This document shows, in pieces, positions 23,407-32,357 of a DNA stretch of 32,357 nucleotides; within the stretch, counting starts at the first letter, position 1; every line of letters starts with the position of its first letter. The notes under the pieces were generated by a model, which saw only the letters and a program-made list of their open reading frames with translations, ran no database searches and was not told the DNA's origin. Source of the DNA: Bacteroidota bacterium (GTDB lineage Bacteria; Bacteroidota; Bacteroidia; Chitinophagales; Saprospiraceae); assembly GCA_016234735.1 (NCBI GenBank), contig JACRAN010000321.1, forward strand, positions 1 through 32,357, read 5' to 3'. The translations under genes and the position numbers were made by a program.

Positions 23407-25737
23407 TTAAAAATTAAAGGTCAAACCGAAGCTCGGCATGATGGGCAACTGGTTCACCCGGTCGTTGCGTACCCGGTCGTAATAAAAAATATTCTCCCGG
23501 TTGTAGAGGTTGGTAGCGCTGGCCACTGCCTCCAGACTGGCGTACTTTCCGAATTTGAAGGTCCGTTTCAAGGAAACGTCCATCCGGTGGTAGTACGGCA
23601 AGCGACCGGCGTTCCTTTTTTCATCCAACACCACGCCGAGGTCGCCATTGCCGGTGTTCGGGTCGGTGTCGAGGCCATCATTGAAATTGATGTTGTCATA
23701 AAAACCCTGCGTGAGCGTGAACGGGAAACCCGAACCCATGTTCCAGCGGGCCGATGCTTCCCAGTCCAACGTTGCTCCAAATTTGTAGGTGCCGAGCAGG
23801 TTCACGTTGTGGCGGCGGTCGAAAATGGTCGGGTAATTCTGTTCGCCGTCGTCCCGGTCAACGTATGCGTGGGAGTATGTGCCCCAGAGGTAAATTTTGC
23901 GGGTTTCGTAGCGAAGCGTGAAGTCGATACCGTAAGCTTTGCCCGTTTCCGTTACGAAGTTGGGGTCTTGTGGGTCGATTTTGTTCCGGTTGATTTGGAT
24001 GAGTTGGGTGAAGTCCTTGAAGTACGGCTCGACGTTGAGTTCGATATTTTTGGCCAGGTCGATTTCAGCGCCAACTACTGCGTGGATGGCTTTTTGAAGA
24101 CGGTGCTCCACCGGCTCGTTCGTGTTCAGCTTGTTGACCCGCTCTTCCGGCCCCGTCAGGAAGCCAACGAACAGGTTCACCACGTCCAGCTCACTGACAC
24201 TGCTGATGAGGTTTTGCGAGTAGAAACCACCTGCCATTTTCAGCCTGAAGTTATCGGTCACATTGTATTTGGCACCAAAGCGGGGTTCGAGGCTCGAAGC
24301 ATTTTGCGAGGGATAAAATTGAACCCGTATGCTCGGCTCCAGTATGAAATTGCCGAATCGGGCTTTGTACCTCACAAAACCGCCGAGTTCGGTGGTGAAA
24401 CTGGCCTGGTTGATGGTGTTCCCCACGAAGTTTTTGAAGGCAAAATCGGTGTCGAGACCAGCTATTTCAAAACCGTATTTCACCTCATTGCGCAAGCCAA
24501 AATAGGTGAAATCAAGTTTGACGTTGTAGTTGGAAATGTTGCTGGTGCGAGGCGCTTCCCCGGCTTCTTTCAACTCAATGTTGTAGTCGGAGTAGGCCAT
24601 CGTGCCGCCAATCACGAGGTTGGAGTTTGGGGGAATGAGGGTGAAATTGGCCCCGCCGCCTGTCGATTGCCAGCCAAATTTTGCGACGCCGATATAGTCA
24701 ACATCGTCGGTAAAATTGAATCCGAACAGGTTGAGTTTGCTGCCGTTGCCGGTCAGGAAAGAAAATTTTCCGTAAAAATCAGTGAAAGTGAATGGCAGGC
24801 GCTTGCGGTCTGTGTCGGACAGCCCGCCTGCACTGTCTGAGGTCGGGTAAAATGTGGTGTCCACTGCGTAAGCATACAGCAACGGCGAGGTTTTGTCGAT
24901 GTAGGAGTGCTTGGCCGTGAACAAAAACGAACTGCTTCCCCCACCCTCTTCAAATTTTTTGAGCGGCCCTTCGATGAGCGCTTTGGCCTGGAACGGGTTG
25001 GCACTGACCAGGCCGGCCAGCCGTTTTTTGTTGCCTTCCCTGGTTTTCAAATCCACCACTGCCGAAATCCGGCCGCCGTATTCGGCGTTGAAGCCCGCCG
25101 TGAGCACATCGACCGTTTTGATGGTCTCCGTTTCAAAAACCGAATAAAAACCAATGCTGTGGAAGGGGTTGAAAATCGTCATCCCATCCAGCATGATGCG
25201 GTTCTGGATGGGCGAGCCGCCCCGGATGTAGATTTGGCCGCCCTGGTCGCCGGTGGAGATGATGCCGGGCAGCACGGGAAGGTACTGCGCAATGTCGGCC
25301 TGCCCGCCGGTGCCTGGCAAGGATTTGATTTGATTGGCGGTCACGGTCACTTTTGAAATGGACACATCCGACCTGGCCTGCTCCCGCCTGGCGGAAAGTT
25401 CAACGGTGCCAAGCTGGATGCTGCTTTCGGCCAACACCACCCGTTGATAGGTGATGCCGCCATCGTTGATTTTTACGCTGACGGAAACGCTGTCGTAACC
25501 GATGGAGGTCACTGTCATTTTGTAGTTCCCGGCTGGTATGCCGCCGATGCTGAAAAAACCATTTTCATCGGTGGTGGTGCCGATGGTGGTGTTTTCCAAC
25601 AAAACCGTGCTGAAAATCATGGGTTCCCCGTTGGCTTTGTCAAAAACATTGCCCCGCAAAGTGCCTCCTTTTTGCGCCGCCACCGATGAAATGAAGAACA
25701 GGAAAAGGGCTGTCAGGCAGAATAGGATTTTTTTCAT
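23407..25737 (-). CDS. TonB-dependent outer-membrane receptor with N-terminal CarboxypepD_reg-like domain
   Basis: The 776-residue protein has a signal peptide (residues 1-21, ending VAAQ), a carboxypeptidase-regulatory-like beta-sandwich (about 25-105), a plug domain (about 115-230; GQIYIRGGSPIQNRIMLDG) and a beta-barrel ending in FGLTFNF with terminal phenylalanine. It imports an unknown ligand across the outer membrane with TonB energy. There is no SusD homologue beside it, so it is not a classic polysaccharide locus receptor. A -7 box TATATTTG lies 60 nt upstream. It reads toward sucC, 79 nt away. Confidence 0.95.
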   Translation of the reverse strand: MKKILFCLTALFLFFISSVAAQKGGTLRGNVFDKANGEPMIFSTVLLENTTIGTTTDENGFFSIGGIPAGNYKMTVTSIGYDSVSVSVKINDGGITYQRVVLAESSIQLGTVELSARREQARSDVSISKVTVTANQIKSLPGTGGQADIAQYLPVLPGIISTGDQGGQIYIRGGSPIQNRIMLDGMTIFNPFHSIGFYSVFETETIKTVDVLTAGFNAEYGGRISAVVDLKTREGNKKRLAGLVSANPFQAKALIEGPLKKFEEGGGSSSFLFTAKHSYIDKTSPLLYAYAVDTTFYPTSDSAGGLSDTDRKRLPFTFTDFYGKFSFLTGNGSKLNLFGFNFTDDVDYIGVAKFGWQSTGGGANFTLIPPNSNLVIGGTMAYSDYNIELKEAGEAPRTSNISNYNVKLDFTYFGLRNEVKYGFEIAGLDTDFAFKNFVGNTINQASFTTELGGFVRYKARFGNFILEPSIRVQFYPSQNASSLEPRFGAKYNVTDNFRLKMAGGFYSQNLISSVSELDVVNLFVGFLTGPEERVNKLNTNEPVEHRLQKAIHAVVGAEIDLAKNIELNVEPYFKDFTQLIQINRNKIDPQDPNFVTETGKAYGIDFTLRYETRKIYLWGTYSHAYVDRDDGEQNYPTIFDRRHNVNLLGTYKFGATLDWEASARWNMGSGFPFTLTQGFYDNINFNDGLDTDPNTGNGDLGVVLDEKRNAGRLPYYHRMDVSLKRTFKFGKYASLEAVASATNLYNRENIFYYDRVRNDRVNQLPIMPSFGLTFNF

Positions 25738-25796
25738 AACTAATTTAAAAAAGAAGTTAGCCGCAGCTTTTTAGCTGCCGCAATTCAAATCGGGCG

Positions 25797-25804
25797 CAAA
25801 TATA
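25797..25804 (-). promoter_or_regulatory. -7 promoter box of the TonB-dependent receptor gene
   Basis: TATATTTG on the reverse strand is a perfect match. It predicts a leader of about 50 nt containing a GCAGCT/AGCTGC hairpin (about 25763-25780). Confidence 0.55.
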
Positions 25805-25888
25805 AAAGGATAGCGGAGGAAGAAAGGACTTATGGAAGTCAATTTCATTTACAAAACAGGAAGAATGGCTTGAAAGGGTTGATTCCGT

Positions 25889-27328
25889 TTATTTTACCTC
25901 AAACGTGTAGTAATACTCCCCGGGGTAATTTTCGTAAAAACCCTCTAAGTAAATTTCTTTGCCCTTTTTTTTCTTGAACTCGTTGATGACTTCCTGCACG
26001 GAAGAAACTTTCACATCGCCAACTTTGGTGATGATGTAGCCAGGGTCCATTTCTGTCTTTTCAATGGGGCTGCCAACTTTGATGTTCTCCACGTAAACGC
26101 CCGACACCCGCAGTTTCCGCCGCTCGTCGGTGGACAGCTCCCGTAGCGTGAAGCCCAAATGTCCCAGTATTTCCTCGTCATCGCCCTTGACGACAATGCG
26201 GGCCGCATCGTCTTTGTCCTTCAAAGTGACGTTTGCGGAGTAGCGTTTCCCGTTGCGGATGTATTCGACCTTGATGCCTGAACCGGGGTGGAGCCGCCCC
26301 ACCTGCTCCTGTAACTCAGGGATGGTTTTGATTTTCATGCCATTGATGCCGACAATCACATCGCCGTCCTGCATTCCGGCATCTTCGGCACCACCTTCCG
26401 GGGTCACCGTGCTGATGTAAACGCCTTCGACGGAAGGCAAATTCAATTCTTTGGCAATCTGACCGTCCACCGGCGCGATTTTGATGCCGAGCAACCCGCG
26501 TTTTACCTCGCCGTAATCGCGCAGATCGCGGATGATTTTTTGGACCAAAGTGGCGGGGATGGCAAATGAATAACCTTCGTATTTGCCCGACCGGGTGATG
26601 ATGGCCGTGTTGATGCCGACCAGTTCTCCGTTGGTGTTCACCAAGGCACCACCGCTGTTGCCGGGGTTCACAGCCGCATCGGTCTGGATGAACGATTCGA
26701 TGGTGTACTCGCCCTCCAGGATGTCGATGCTGCGGCCTTTGGCGCTCACAATGCCTGCCGTCACGGTCGATTCCAGGTTGAAAGGATTGCCGACTGCCAG
26801 CACCCACTCGCCGACATGCAGGGAATCGGAGTTGCCAAAAACAAGCGACGGGAGGTTTTTGTCTTCAATTTTCAACAGCGCCAGATCGGTGAAGGGGTCA
26901 GTGGCGACGAGCTTCGCCTCGTACTCCCGGCGGTCGTTCAACGTGACCTGGTACTTGTTTCCTTCTTCGATGACGTGGTTGTTGGTAACAATGTAGCCGT
27001 CACCGGAAATGATGACCCCTGAACCCGAAGATGCACCGAAGGAACTGCCGCCCCACCAACTGTAGTTGGCACTCTCCACCGCCCGGATATTCACGACGGC
27101 AGGGGTCACTCGTTCGGCTGCCGCAATAAAATCCGTTGGCGAAGAAGACAAAAAAGTACGCTGGATGCCACTCAAAAATGGGTCGGCCTCTCCATAATTG
27201 GTGTACATGGCAGATGCATCGTTCCGGTCGATGAAAATTTTTTGCGGTTTCTGGAAAATGCTGAAAACGAGGACAGCCAACAAGGCACTGCAAAAAGAGG
27301 CGGCGGCAATAGGAAAGTAATTCTTCAT
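25889..27328 (-). CDS. HtrA/Deg-family periplasmic serine protease
   Basis: The 479-residue protein starts MKNYFPIAAASFCSALLAVLV, an N-terminal signal or membrane anchor. The trypsin-like domain carries His118 (TNNHVIEE), Asp148 (FTDLALLKI) and Ser225 (NPGNSGGAL). Two PDZ domains follow, about 290-375 (RGLLGIKIAPVDG; DGDVIVGINGMKI) and about 385-475. Deg proteases degrade or refold damaged envelope proteins. The frame could begin 20 codons earlier, but that start lacks the signal at its N-terminus. It is divergent from dapF. Confidence 0.95.
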   Translation of the reverse strand: MKNYFPIAAASFCSALLAVLVFSIFQKPQKIFIDRNDASAMYTNYGEADPFLSGIQRTFLSSSPTDFIAAAERVTPAVVNIRAVESANYSWWGGSSFGASSGSGVIISGDGYIVTNNHVIEEGNKYQVTLNDRREYEAKLVATDPFTDLALLKIEDKNLPSLVFGNSDSLHVGEWVLAVGNPFNLESTVTAGIVSAKGRSIDILEGEYTIESFIQTDAAVNPGNSGGALVNTNGELVGINTAIITRSGKYEGYSFAIPATLVQKIIRDLRDYGEVKRGLLGIKIAPVDGQIAKELNLPSVEGVYISTVTPEGGAEDAGMQDGDVIVGINGMKIKTIPELQEQVGRLHPGSGIKVEYIRNGKRYSANVTLKDKDDAARIVVKGDDEEILGHLGFTLRELSTDERRKLRVSGVYVENIKVGSPIEKTEMDPGYIITKVGDVKVSSVQEVINEFKKKKGKEIYLEGFYENYPGEYYYTFEVK

Positions 27329-27525
27329 AAATATCAGGATTACACGTTGAATTAGCTGTGATTTGAAGTTCTTGAGGCTCAGTTCCAATAGATTTTTGGC
27401 CTTTTATCTAATCATCGAAATCAAGGCCCATGAACAAAAGCCGCCGCAAGTTGCAAAATTTGAATGGCAAAAAAATCAATTTGAAAAGAAATAACTTGCA
27501 GGCCCCTCGATTCAACGGGGTAAAA

Positions 27526-27533
27526 TACTTTTG
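27526..27533 (+). promoter_or_regulatory. -7 promoter box of dapF
   Basis: TACTTTTG fits TAnnTTTG and predicts a leader of about 32 nt. The 244-base divergent region shows no clear box for the protease gene. Confidence 0.55.
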
Positions 27534-27572
27534 CCAAACAAAACATAAAGCAACTACACCAGTTTTTATGCC

Positions 27573-28361
27573 ATGAATGAAATCCCGTTTTCAAAATACC
27601 AGGGCACCGGCAACGACTTCGTCCTCATCGACCAGCAAAGTGAGCGGTGGCTGACCCGACAGGACACTGCCCCCGTCCGGCAACTCTGCGACCGCCGCTT
27701 TGGCATCGGGGCAGACGGCCTCATTTTGCTCCAATCTATCGCCGGTTTTGATTTTGAAATGATTTACTTCAACTCCGATGGCCGGGAAAGCACCATGTGC
27801 GGCAACGGTGGCCGTTGCATTGCTGCTTTTGCCAAACGGCTCGGAATCGTGGAGAAGAATTGCCGCTTCCTTGCCATCGACGGGCCGCACGAAGCCATCG
27901 TTGCCGACCATTGGGTGGAACTGAAAATGACCGATGTCGCAAGCGTGGAAACGGGCGACGGGTACTTCGTCCTCGACACCGGCTCGCCGCATTACGTCGT
28001 TTTCGTGGAAGATTTGTCGGACATCGACATTGTGCAAAACGGCCAGGCCATCCGCTACTCCGACCGTTTCCGCAAGGACGGCATCAATGTGAATTTCGTG
28101 GAAAAATCGCCCGCTGGCATTGAGGTGGCCACCTACGAACGGGGCGTGGAAGACGAGACGCTCTCCTGCGGAACCGGCGTGGTGGCAGCAGCACTGGCCT
28201 GGTTCCTCAACCAACCGCAACCCGCTGAAAAGGAGGTGGATGTTTCAACAAAAGGCGGGAATTTGAAAGTCCGTTTCAAGCCGGACGGGCAGGGTGGATT
28301 TTCGGATGTTTGGCTGTGTGGCCCCGCCACAGCGGTGTTTGAAGGCAAGATTTCGATTTAA
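27573..28361 (+). CDS. dapF: Diaminopimelate epimerase
   Basis: The 262-residue protein interconverts LL- and meso-diaminopimelate for lysine and peptidoglycan synthesis. The two catalytic cysteines are Cys76 (MCGNGGRC) and Cys199 (LSCGTG). The N-terminal YQGTGNDFVLID motif is present. Its stop overlaps the convergent TPR gene by 4 nt. Confidence 0.97.
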   Translation: MNEIPFSKYQGTGNDFVLIDQQSERWLTRQDTAPVRQLCDRRFGIGADGLILLQSIAGFDFEMIYFNSDGRESTMCGNGGRCIAAFAKRLGIVEKNCRFLAIDGPHEAIVADHWVELKMTDVASVETGDGYFVLDTGSPHYVVFVEDLSDIDIVQNGQAIRYSDRFRKDGINVNFVEKSPAGIEVATYERGVEDETLSCGTGVVAAALAWFLNQPQPAEKEVDVSTKGGNLKVRFKPDGQGGFSDVWLCGPATAVFEGKISI

Positions 28362-28687
28362 AAATCCTCGTCATCGCCCAACTCCAATTTGGCCTGAGCC
28401 AGTTCGCTCAGTGCGTGTTGGTCGCCTGCCTGCCGGGCCACGTTCATCCCGGCGTGGTACACCGTAAATGCCTGGTTTGGGTCGCCCATTTTTTCGTGCA
28501 GCTTGCCGAGGTGGTAGTAAACGCCAACGTAGCCGGGGTCATTTTCCATTATTTGGCGGTAGTTTTTCAGCGCTGTTTCGAGGTCGCCAATTTTCTCGTG
28601 TTCTTTGCCGAGGGCAAACAAAATGAACGAATCCTTCGGATTGTCCTTGTGAAATACGAGCAATTGCTGGATTCTCGACATGTCCAT
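28358..28687 (-). CDS. Small tetratricopeptide-repeat protein
   Basis: The 109-residue protein holds about two TPR units, roughly residues 22-54 (FALGKEHEKIGDLETALKNY) and 55-88 (YYHLGKLHEKMGDPNQAF), and an acidic C-terminus. TPRs bind proteins; the partner is unknown. It has no signal peptide, so is cytoplasmic. It starts 16 nt after tex on the same strand and is probably co-transcribed with it. A start two codons later is possible. Confidence 0.85.
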   Translation of the reverse strand: MDMSRIQQLLVFHKDNPKDSFILFALGKEHEKIGDLETALKNYRQIMENDPGYVGVYYHLGKLHEKMGDPNQAFTVYHAGMNVARQAGDQHALSELAQAKLELGDDEDF

Positions 28688-28703
28688 TTCTTTAAAATTT
28701 GGC

Positions 28704-30824
28704 TCAAATATCCTTCATCGACAACTGGATCCGCCCCCGTTTCAGGTCCACATCCACCACCCGCACCGACACCTCCTGGTTCAGGCTCACCACGCTCGAT
28801 GGAATTTTCACGTATTTGTTCGACAGTTGCGAAATATGCACCAGCCCGTCCTGCTTCACCCCGATGTTGACGAAGGCACCGAAGGCCGTCACGTTGGTGA
28901 CGATGCCCGGCAGTACCATGCCGATGGTCAGGTCTTCGAGGGAACGCACATTGGCAAAATCGAACGATTTTGCTTCACCCCGCGGGTCGAGGCCCGGCTT
29001 GTCCAATTCGTTCAAAATATCCGTCAGCGTTGGCAGCCCCACGTTTTCCGTCACGTATTTTTCCAGGTCGATTTGCTTGCGCAAATCCGCTTTTTTTATC
29101 AAATCGGGCACCGTGACACTGAGGTCAGCAGCCATTTTTCCCACGATGTCGTAGCTCTCCGGGTGGACTGCGGTGTTGTCCAACGGGTTTTTGGCCGCCC
29201 GGATGCGCAGGAACCCGGCACACTGCTCGAAGGCTTTTTCGCCCATCCGGGGCACTTTTTTCAATTGCAGCCGGGTTTCAAAATGGCCGTTTTCGGAGCG
29301 GAATTTCACAATGTTCTGCGCCACCGCCGGCCCAAGCCCGGAGACGTAGGTGAGCAGGTGCTTGCTGGCCGTGTTCAGGTTGATACCGACCGCGTTCACG
29401 GCGCTCTCCACCGTCCGGTCGAGGCTTTCCTTGAGTTTCACCTGGTTCACATCGTGCTGGTACTGCCCGACGCCGATGCTTTTTGGGTCGAGTTTCACCA
29501 ACTCGGCGAGTGGGTCCATGAGCCTCCGCCCGATGGAAACCGCCCCCCGCACGGTCAGGTCAAGGTCGGGAAATTCCTCCCTTGCCACCGGGGAGGCCGA
29601 GTAAATCGATGCCCCGGCCTCGCTCACCATGAACACCTGCACCGGGTGGCTGAACACGATGTCCTTGCACAAGTCCATCGTCTCGCGGCCTCCTGTGCCG
29701 TTTCCGATGGCGATGGCGGCGATGCGGTACTTGTCAACGTTGTCCTGCAAAATCTTCCGGGACATGTACTCGTCGGAGTTCGGCGGGTGCGGGTAAATCG
29801 TGGTGTTGTGGACCAGGTCGCCGTTTTCGTTCAAAGTCACCACTTTGCACCCTGTTCGGAAGCCAGGGTCGATGCCCATCACACGGTACTGGCCAAGTGG
29901 CGGGGCGAGCAACAACTGGCGCAGGTTTTCCACAAAAACATGGATGGCCTCCGCGTCGGCTTTTTCTTTTGCTTCGTTCCGAAATTCGGTTTCGATACCG
30001 GGCGAAAGCAGCCGTTCGTAGCTGTCGTGCAGCGCATGCTTCACCTGGTTGGTGGCCTCGCCTTTGCCTTTTAAAAAATGAGATTCGAGCCTGTTCAGCG
30101 TTTCCTCGTCATCCGGGGCGATGGTCAGTCGCAGGAATCCTTCGTCCTCGCCCCGCCGCATGGCCAGCATCCGGTGCGACGGGCACAGCTTGAGCGGCTC
30201 CGAAAATGCGAAATAATCCTGGTACTTGGCAGCTTCTTCGTCCTTGCCCCGCACCAATTTCGATGAAATCTGCGCCCCCCGGCGGTAGGCATGTCGCACT
30301 TTCTGGCGGGCCTGCTCGTCTTCGCTGACCCACTCTGCGATGATGTCCCTGGCACCTTGCAGCGCTTCCTCCACGGTGGGCACTTCATCGGTGAGGTAGG
30401 CTTGCGCCAAAGCAGCGGCATCCTGTTTTTTTTGTTCAAAAATGGTGGATGCCAATGGCTCCAGCCCTTTTTCCCTGGCTACCGATGCCCGGGTTTTGCG
30501 CTTGGGTTTGTACGGCAGGTAAATATCTTCCAGTTCAATAATGTCCCAGCAATTTTCGATGCGGTTGCGAAGCCCATCCGTCATTTTTCCCTGCTCCTCG
30601 ATTGTCCGCAACACCGTCTCCCTGCGTTTGTCCAACTCTTGCAATTTTTTGAGTTCCTGCTGAATGTCAGCCAGTTGCACCTCGTCCAGCGAGCCTGTCG
30701 CTTCCTTTCGGTAGCGGGCAATGAAGGGAATAGTTGCCCCTTCGGCCAGCAGGTCAACCGTGTTCTCCACTTTTTTTACTGGAATGTTCAGGGTTTGTGA
30801 AATGATGCGGGAATAGGCTACCAT
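28704..30824 (-). CDS. tex: Tex-family RNA-binding transcription accessory protein
   Basis: The 706-residue protein has the Tex layout: an N-terminal helical domain (EGATIPFIARYRKEATGSLD), a YqgF/RNase H-like domain (VMGIDPGFRTGCK, near 320), helix-hairpin-helix repeats (about 480-560; GLGPAVAQNIVKFR) and a C-terminal S1 domain (GMVLPGIVTNVTAFGAFVNI). Tex is the bacterial relative of Spt6 and binds RNA polymerase or nucleic acid. It ends right after S1, shorter than E. coli Tex (773). Confidence 0.96.
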   Translation of the reverse strand: MVAYSRIISQTLNIPVKKVENTVDLLAEGATIPFIARYRKEATGSLDEVQLADIQQELKKLQELDKRRETVLRTIEEQGKMTDGLRNRIENCWDIIELEDIYLPYKPKRKTRASVAREKGLEPLASTIFEQKKQDAAALAQAYLTDEVPTVEEALQGARDIIAEWVSEDEQARQKVRHAYRRGAQISSKLVRGKDEEAAKYQDYFAFSEPLKLCPSHRMLAMRRGEDEGFLRLTIAPDDEETLNRLESHFLKGKGEATNQVKHALHDSYERLLSPGIETEFRNEAKEKADAEAIHVFVENLRQLLLAPPLGQYRVMGIDPGFRTGCKVVTLNENGDLVHNTTIYPHPPNSDEYMSRKILQDNVDKYRIAAIAIGNGTGGRETMDLCKDIVFSHPVQVFMVSEAGASIYSASPVAREEFPDLDLTVRGAVSIGRRLMDPLAELVKLDPKSIGVGQYQHDVNQVKLKESLDRTVESAVNAVGINLNTASKHLLTYVSGLGPAVAQNIVKFRSENGHFETRLQLKKVPRMGEKAFEQCAGFLRIRAAKNPLDNTAVHPESYDIVGKMAADLSVTVPDLIKKADLRKQIDLEKYVTENVGLPTLTDILNELDKPGLDPRGEAKSFDFANVRSLEDLTIGMVLPGIVTNVTAFGAFVNIGVKQDGLVHISQLSNKYVKIPSSVVSLNQEVSVRVVDVDLKRGRIQLSMKDI

Positions 30825-30891
30825 TTTTTAAATTGGAATTTTTCTTGCAAAAACCCTGTGCAAAATCATCTGACAATCAGCGGATTATCGT

Positions 30892-30942
30892 AAAACACCG
30901 CTGCAACCGGACGTTCAATGATAGTGGTTTCAGCAGTGTTTT
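30892..30942 (-). terminator. Terminator downstream of alanine dehydrogenase
   Basis: AAAACACTGCTG pairs with CAGCGGTGTTTT (12 bp, one wobble; reverse strand) across a 27-nt loop and ends in TTTT. It lies between ald and tex. Confidence 0.6.
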
Positions 30943-30956
30943 CTCTCGAAAATTCT

Positions 30957-32069
30957 CTATAAAAATCCATTTACGTCGTGGTGTTTCAAACCAAAAGCAT
31001 CGGAAACGCCCTGGTAAACCACTTTGCCGTCGATGACATTCAAGCCAAGTTTCAGGGCGTTGTTTTCCCGGCAGGCTTGCTGCCAACCTTTGTTCGCCAA
31101 CTGGATGGCGTAGGGCAAAGTAGCGTTGGTCAAGGCAATTGTGGAAGTGTAGGGAACGGCTCCAGGCATGTTCGCTACGCAGTAGTGCAACACGCCATCC
31201 ACCACATAAACCGGGTCGGCGTGGGTGGTTGGTTTGGTCGTTTCAAAACAACCGCCCTGGTCAACTGCCACGTCCACCAGCACGGTGCCAGGGCGCATGG
31301 TTTGAAGCATATCCTTCGTGATGAGGTGCGGAGCCTTTGCACCAGGAATCAACACCGCCCCAACGACCAGGTCGTGTGTTTTTATTAAACGCCTGATGTT
31401 CAATTCGTTAGAGTACATGGTAATTACGTTTGCCGGCATCACGTCTGCCAGGTAACGCATCCGGTTCAGGTTCACGTCGAGGATTGTCACCCTCGCACCA
31501 AGGCCAGCGGCCATTTTCGCAGCCTGCGTACCAACAATCCCGCCTCCCAGAATCAGGACTTTGGCAGGCTCTACGCCCGGCACACCCCCCAACAGGATTC
31601 CCCGGCCACCCATCGGTTTTTCAAGGAATTTTGCACCCTCCTGCACGGCCATACGGCCCGCCACCTCGGACATGGGGATGAGCAGGGGCAGGCTTCGGTC
31701 AGGCAACTCTACCGTTTCGTAAGCAAGGCAAACGGCCTTGCTTTTTATCATCGCCTTCGTGAGTGGCTCGTAGGAGGCAAAGTGGAAGTAAGTGAACACT
31801 AATTGGTCTTTCCGTATGAGCGCATACTCCTGTTTGATGGGTTCTTTGACCTTCATAATCATCTCGCCATTTTCGAAACACGCCTCGGCGGTGGGCAGGA
31901 TTTTGGCACCCGCTTCTTTGTACTCGCTGTCCGTGAACCCGCTGTGCAAACCTGCGCCTTTTTGGATGTACACTGTGTGGCCCGGTTTGGTTAGCTCCAG
32001 CGCACCAGCCGGTGTTAGCGCTACCCGGTTTTCGTTTGTTTTTATCTCCGTAGGTACTGCAATAACCAT
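30957..32069 (-). CDS. ald: Alanine dehydrogenase
   Basis: The 370-residue protein reversibly converts L-alanine to pyruvate and ammonia with NAD. Visible motifs are PTEIKTNENRVALTPAG at the N-terminus, the substrate residue region FTYFHFAS, MSEVAGRMAVQ and the Rossmann glycine motif ILGGGIVGTQAA (near 173). The family's usual length is about 370. A -7 box TATCTTTG lies 42 nt upstream. Confidence 0.97.
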   Translation of the reverse strand: MVIAVPTEIKTNENRVALTPAGALELTKPGHTVYIQKGAGLHSGFTDSEYKEAGAKILPTAEACFENGEMIMKVKEPIKQEYALIRKDQLVFTYFHFASYEPLTKAMIKSKAVCLAYETVELPDRSLPLLIPMSEVAGRMAVQEGAKFLEKPMGGRGILLGGVPGVEPAKVLILGGGIVGTQAAKMAAGLGARVTILDVNLNRMRYLADVMPANVITMYSNELNIRRLIKTHDLVVGAVLIPGAKAPHLITKDMLQTMRPGTVLVDVAVDQGGCFETTKPTTHADPVYVVDGVLHYCVANMPGAVPYTSTIALTNATLPYAIQLANKGWQQACRENNALKLGLNVIDGKVVYQGVSDAFGLKHHDVNGFL

Positions 32070-32110
32070 AAAATTTGGTTTGATTTGATGATGGAATGAA
32101 TTGAGCGGCG

Positions 32111-32118
32111 CAAAGATA
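32111..32118 (-). promoter_or_regulatory. -7 promoter box of ald
   Basis: TATCTTTG on the reverse strand is a perfect TAnnTTTG match and predicts a leader of about 35 nt. Confidence 0.6.
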
Positions 32119-32211
32119 GTGCAGGAGTGGGATGGCTGTTCATGCTTCGTTGAATTTTTGAAGAGCAGGATACAGCGAGGAAGATGTTTCAGGTTACAAT
32201 GAAGTCTGGGG

Positions 32212-32242
32212 CAAAAAAAAAGCCCGGGAGGGTATCCCGGGC
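32212..32242 (-). terminator. Terminator of an upstream unit beyond the window
   Basis: GCCCGGGA (32222-32229) pairs with TCCCGGGC (32235-32242) around a GGGTA loop. On the reverse strand it is followed by about ten T, so it ends a transcript entering from the right edge. Confidence 0.8.
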
Positions 32243-32357
32243 GAAAAAACGAATCTTACAATTCTTTAACCAAAACTTACACATTTTACATTTTGACAAT
32301 ATCTATGCCAGAAATTAAATTCATTTTTAATTTAAAAAAATATTTTCATTGTAAGCA
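32243..32357. other. AT-rich window end, no gene seen
   Basis: The last 115 bases are AT-rich with no open frame of note. They lie upstream of the reverse-strand terminator, so they may be the 3' untranslated region of a gene outside the window or a small RNA. Neither can be decided here. Confidence 0.4.

Noticed and set aside
23587-24840. 417-codon forward open frame opposite the TonB-dependent receptor gene
   Set aside because: It is antisense to a complete receptor gene and has no family features.
22020-25737. A polysaccharide utilisation locus around the TonB-dependent receptor
   Set aside because: There is no SusD homologue, glycoside hydrolase or dedicated regulator; the neighbours are sucC and a protease.
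28680-30074. 464-codon forward open frame opposite tex
   Set aside because: Its product is rich in His, Val and Arg with no recognisable domain, and it lies fully over the well-conserved tex gene. High GC in third positions explains it.

Overview
The window is chromosomal DNA from a member of the Bacteroidota, most likely of the Saprospiraceae type (the family-level placement is inference). The evidence is TAnnTTTG -7 promoter boxes in front of several genes, few Shine-Dalgarno sites, a TonB-dependent receptor with an N-terminal carboxypeptidase-regulatory-like domain, a Bacteroidota-type TonB C-terminus, a MuiA/DUF4139 protein and a WbqC protein. Most genes are housekeeping and of one base composition. 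The clearest exception is an AT-rich thioredoxin-like lipoprotein gene at 14336-14935.

Layout. 1-1541: 3'-truncated MuiA-family gene (-). 1.7-2.4 kb: a tRNA-Asn cluster with one intact gene, one broken copy carrying two palindromic inserts, a GIY-YIG nuclease ORF, and a tRNA-Asn 3' fragment in which that ORF ends. 2.4-4.7 kb: PfkB sugar kinase and a predicted outer-membrane protein. 4.7-8.2 kb: rlmN (-), then groES-groEL (+). 8.3-8.9 kb: WbqC protein. 8.9-14.3 kb: an accessory block made of a patatin phospholipase (-), divergent from a DUF4231/SLATT-like two-helix membrane protein, an EAD11-like/transmembrane/TonB chimera and a membrane-anchored pentapeptide-repeat protein. 14.3-19.3 kb: TlpA-like lipoprotein, metG, lnt (+). 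19.3-21.7 kb: gap and pgk (-). 21.9-22.0 kb: tRNA-Glu. 22.0-25.7 kb: sucC and a TonB-dependent receptor (-). 25.9-32.1 kb: HtrA/Deg protease (-), dapF (+), TPR protein and tex (-), alanine dehydrogenase (-).

Two things stand out. First, the 8.9-14.3 kb block combines a lipid hydrolase, a SLATT-like membrane protein and an effector-associated-domain adaptor with a periplasmic TonB domain. These parts resemble those of bacterial conflict (immunity or cell-death) systems, but no nucleotide-second-messenger synthase or STAND NTPase is present, so a new arrangement is possible and unproven. Second, the window is full of very short repeats. Many are arrays of about four units of 7 or 8 nt whose period is conserved while the unit sequence is not. 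Two lie in frame inside metG and lnt. Others are palindromes that sit in tRNA copies, gene ends and leaders. Several protein C-termini (GIY-YIG, Lnt, SucC) are encoded by such repeats or by tRNA sequence.
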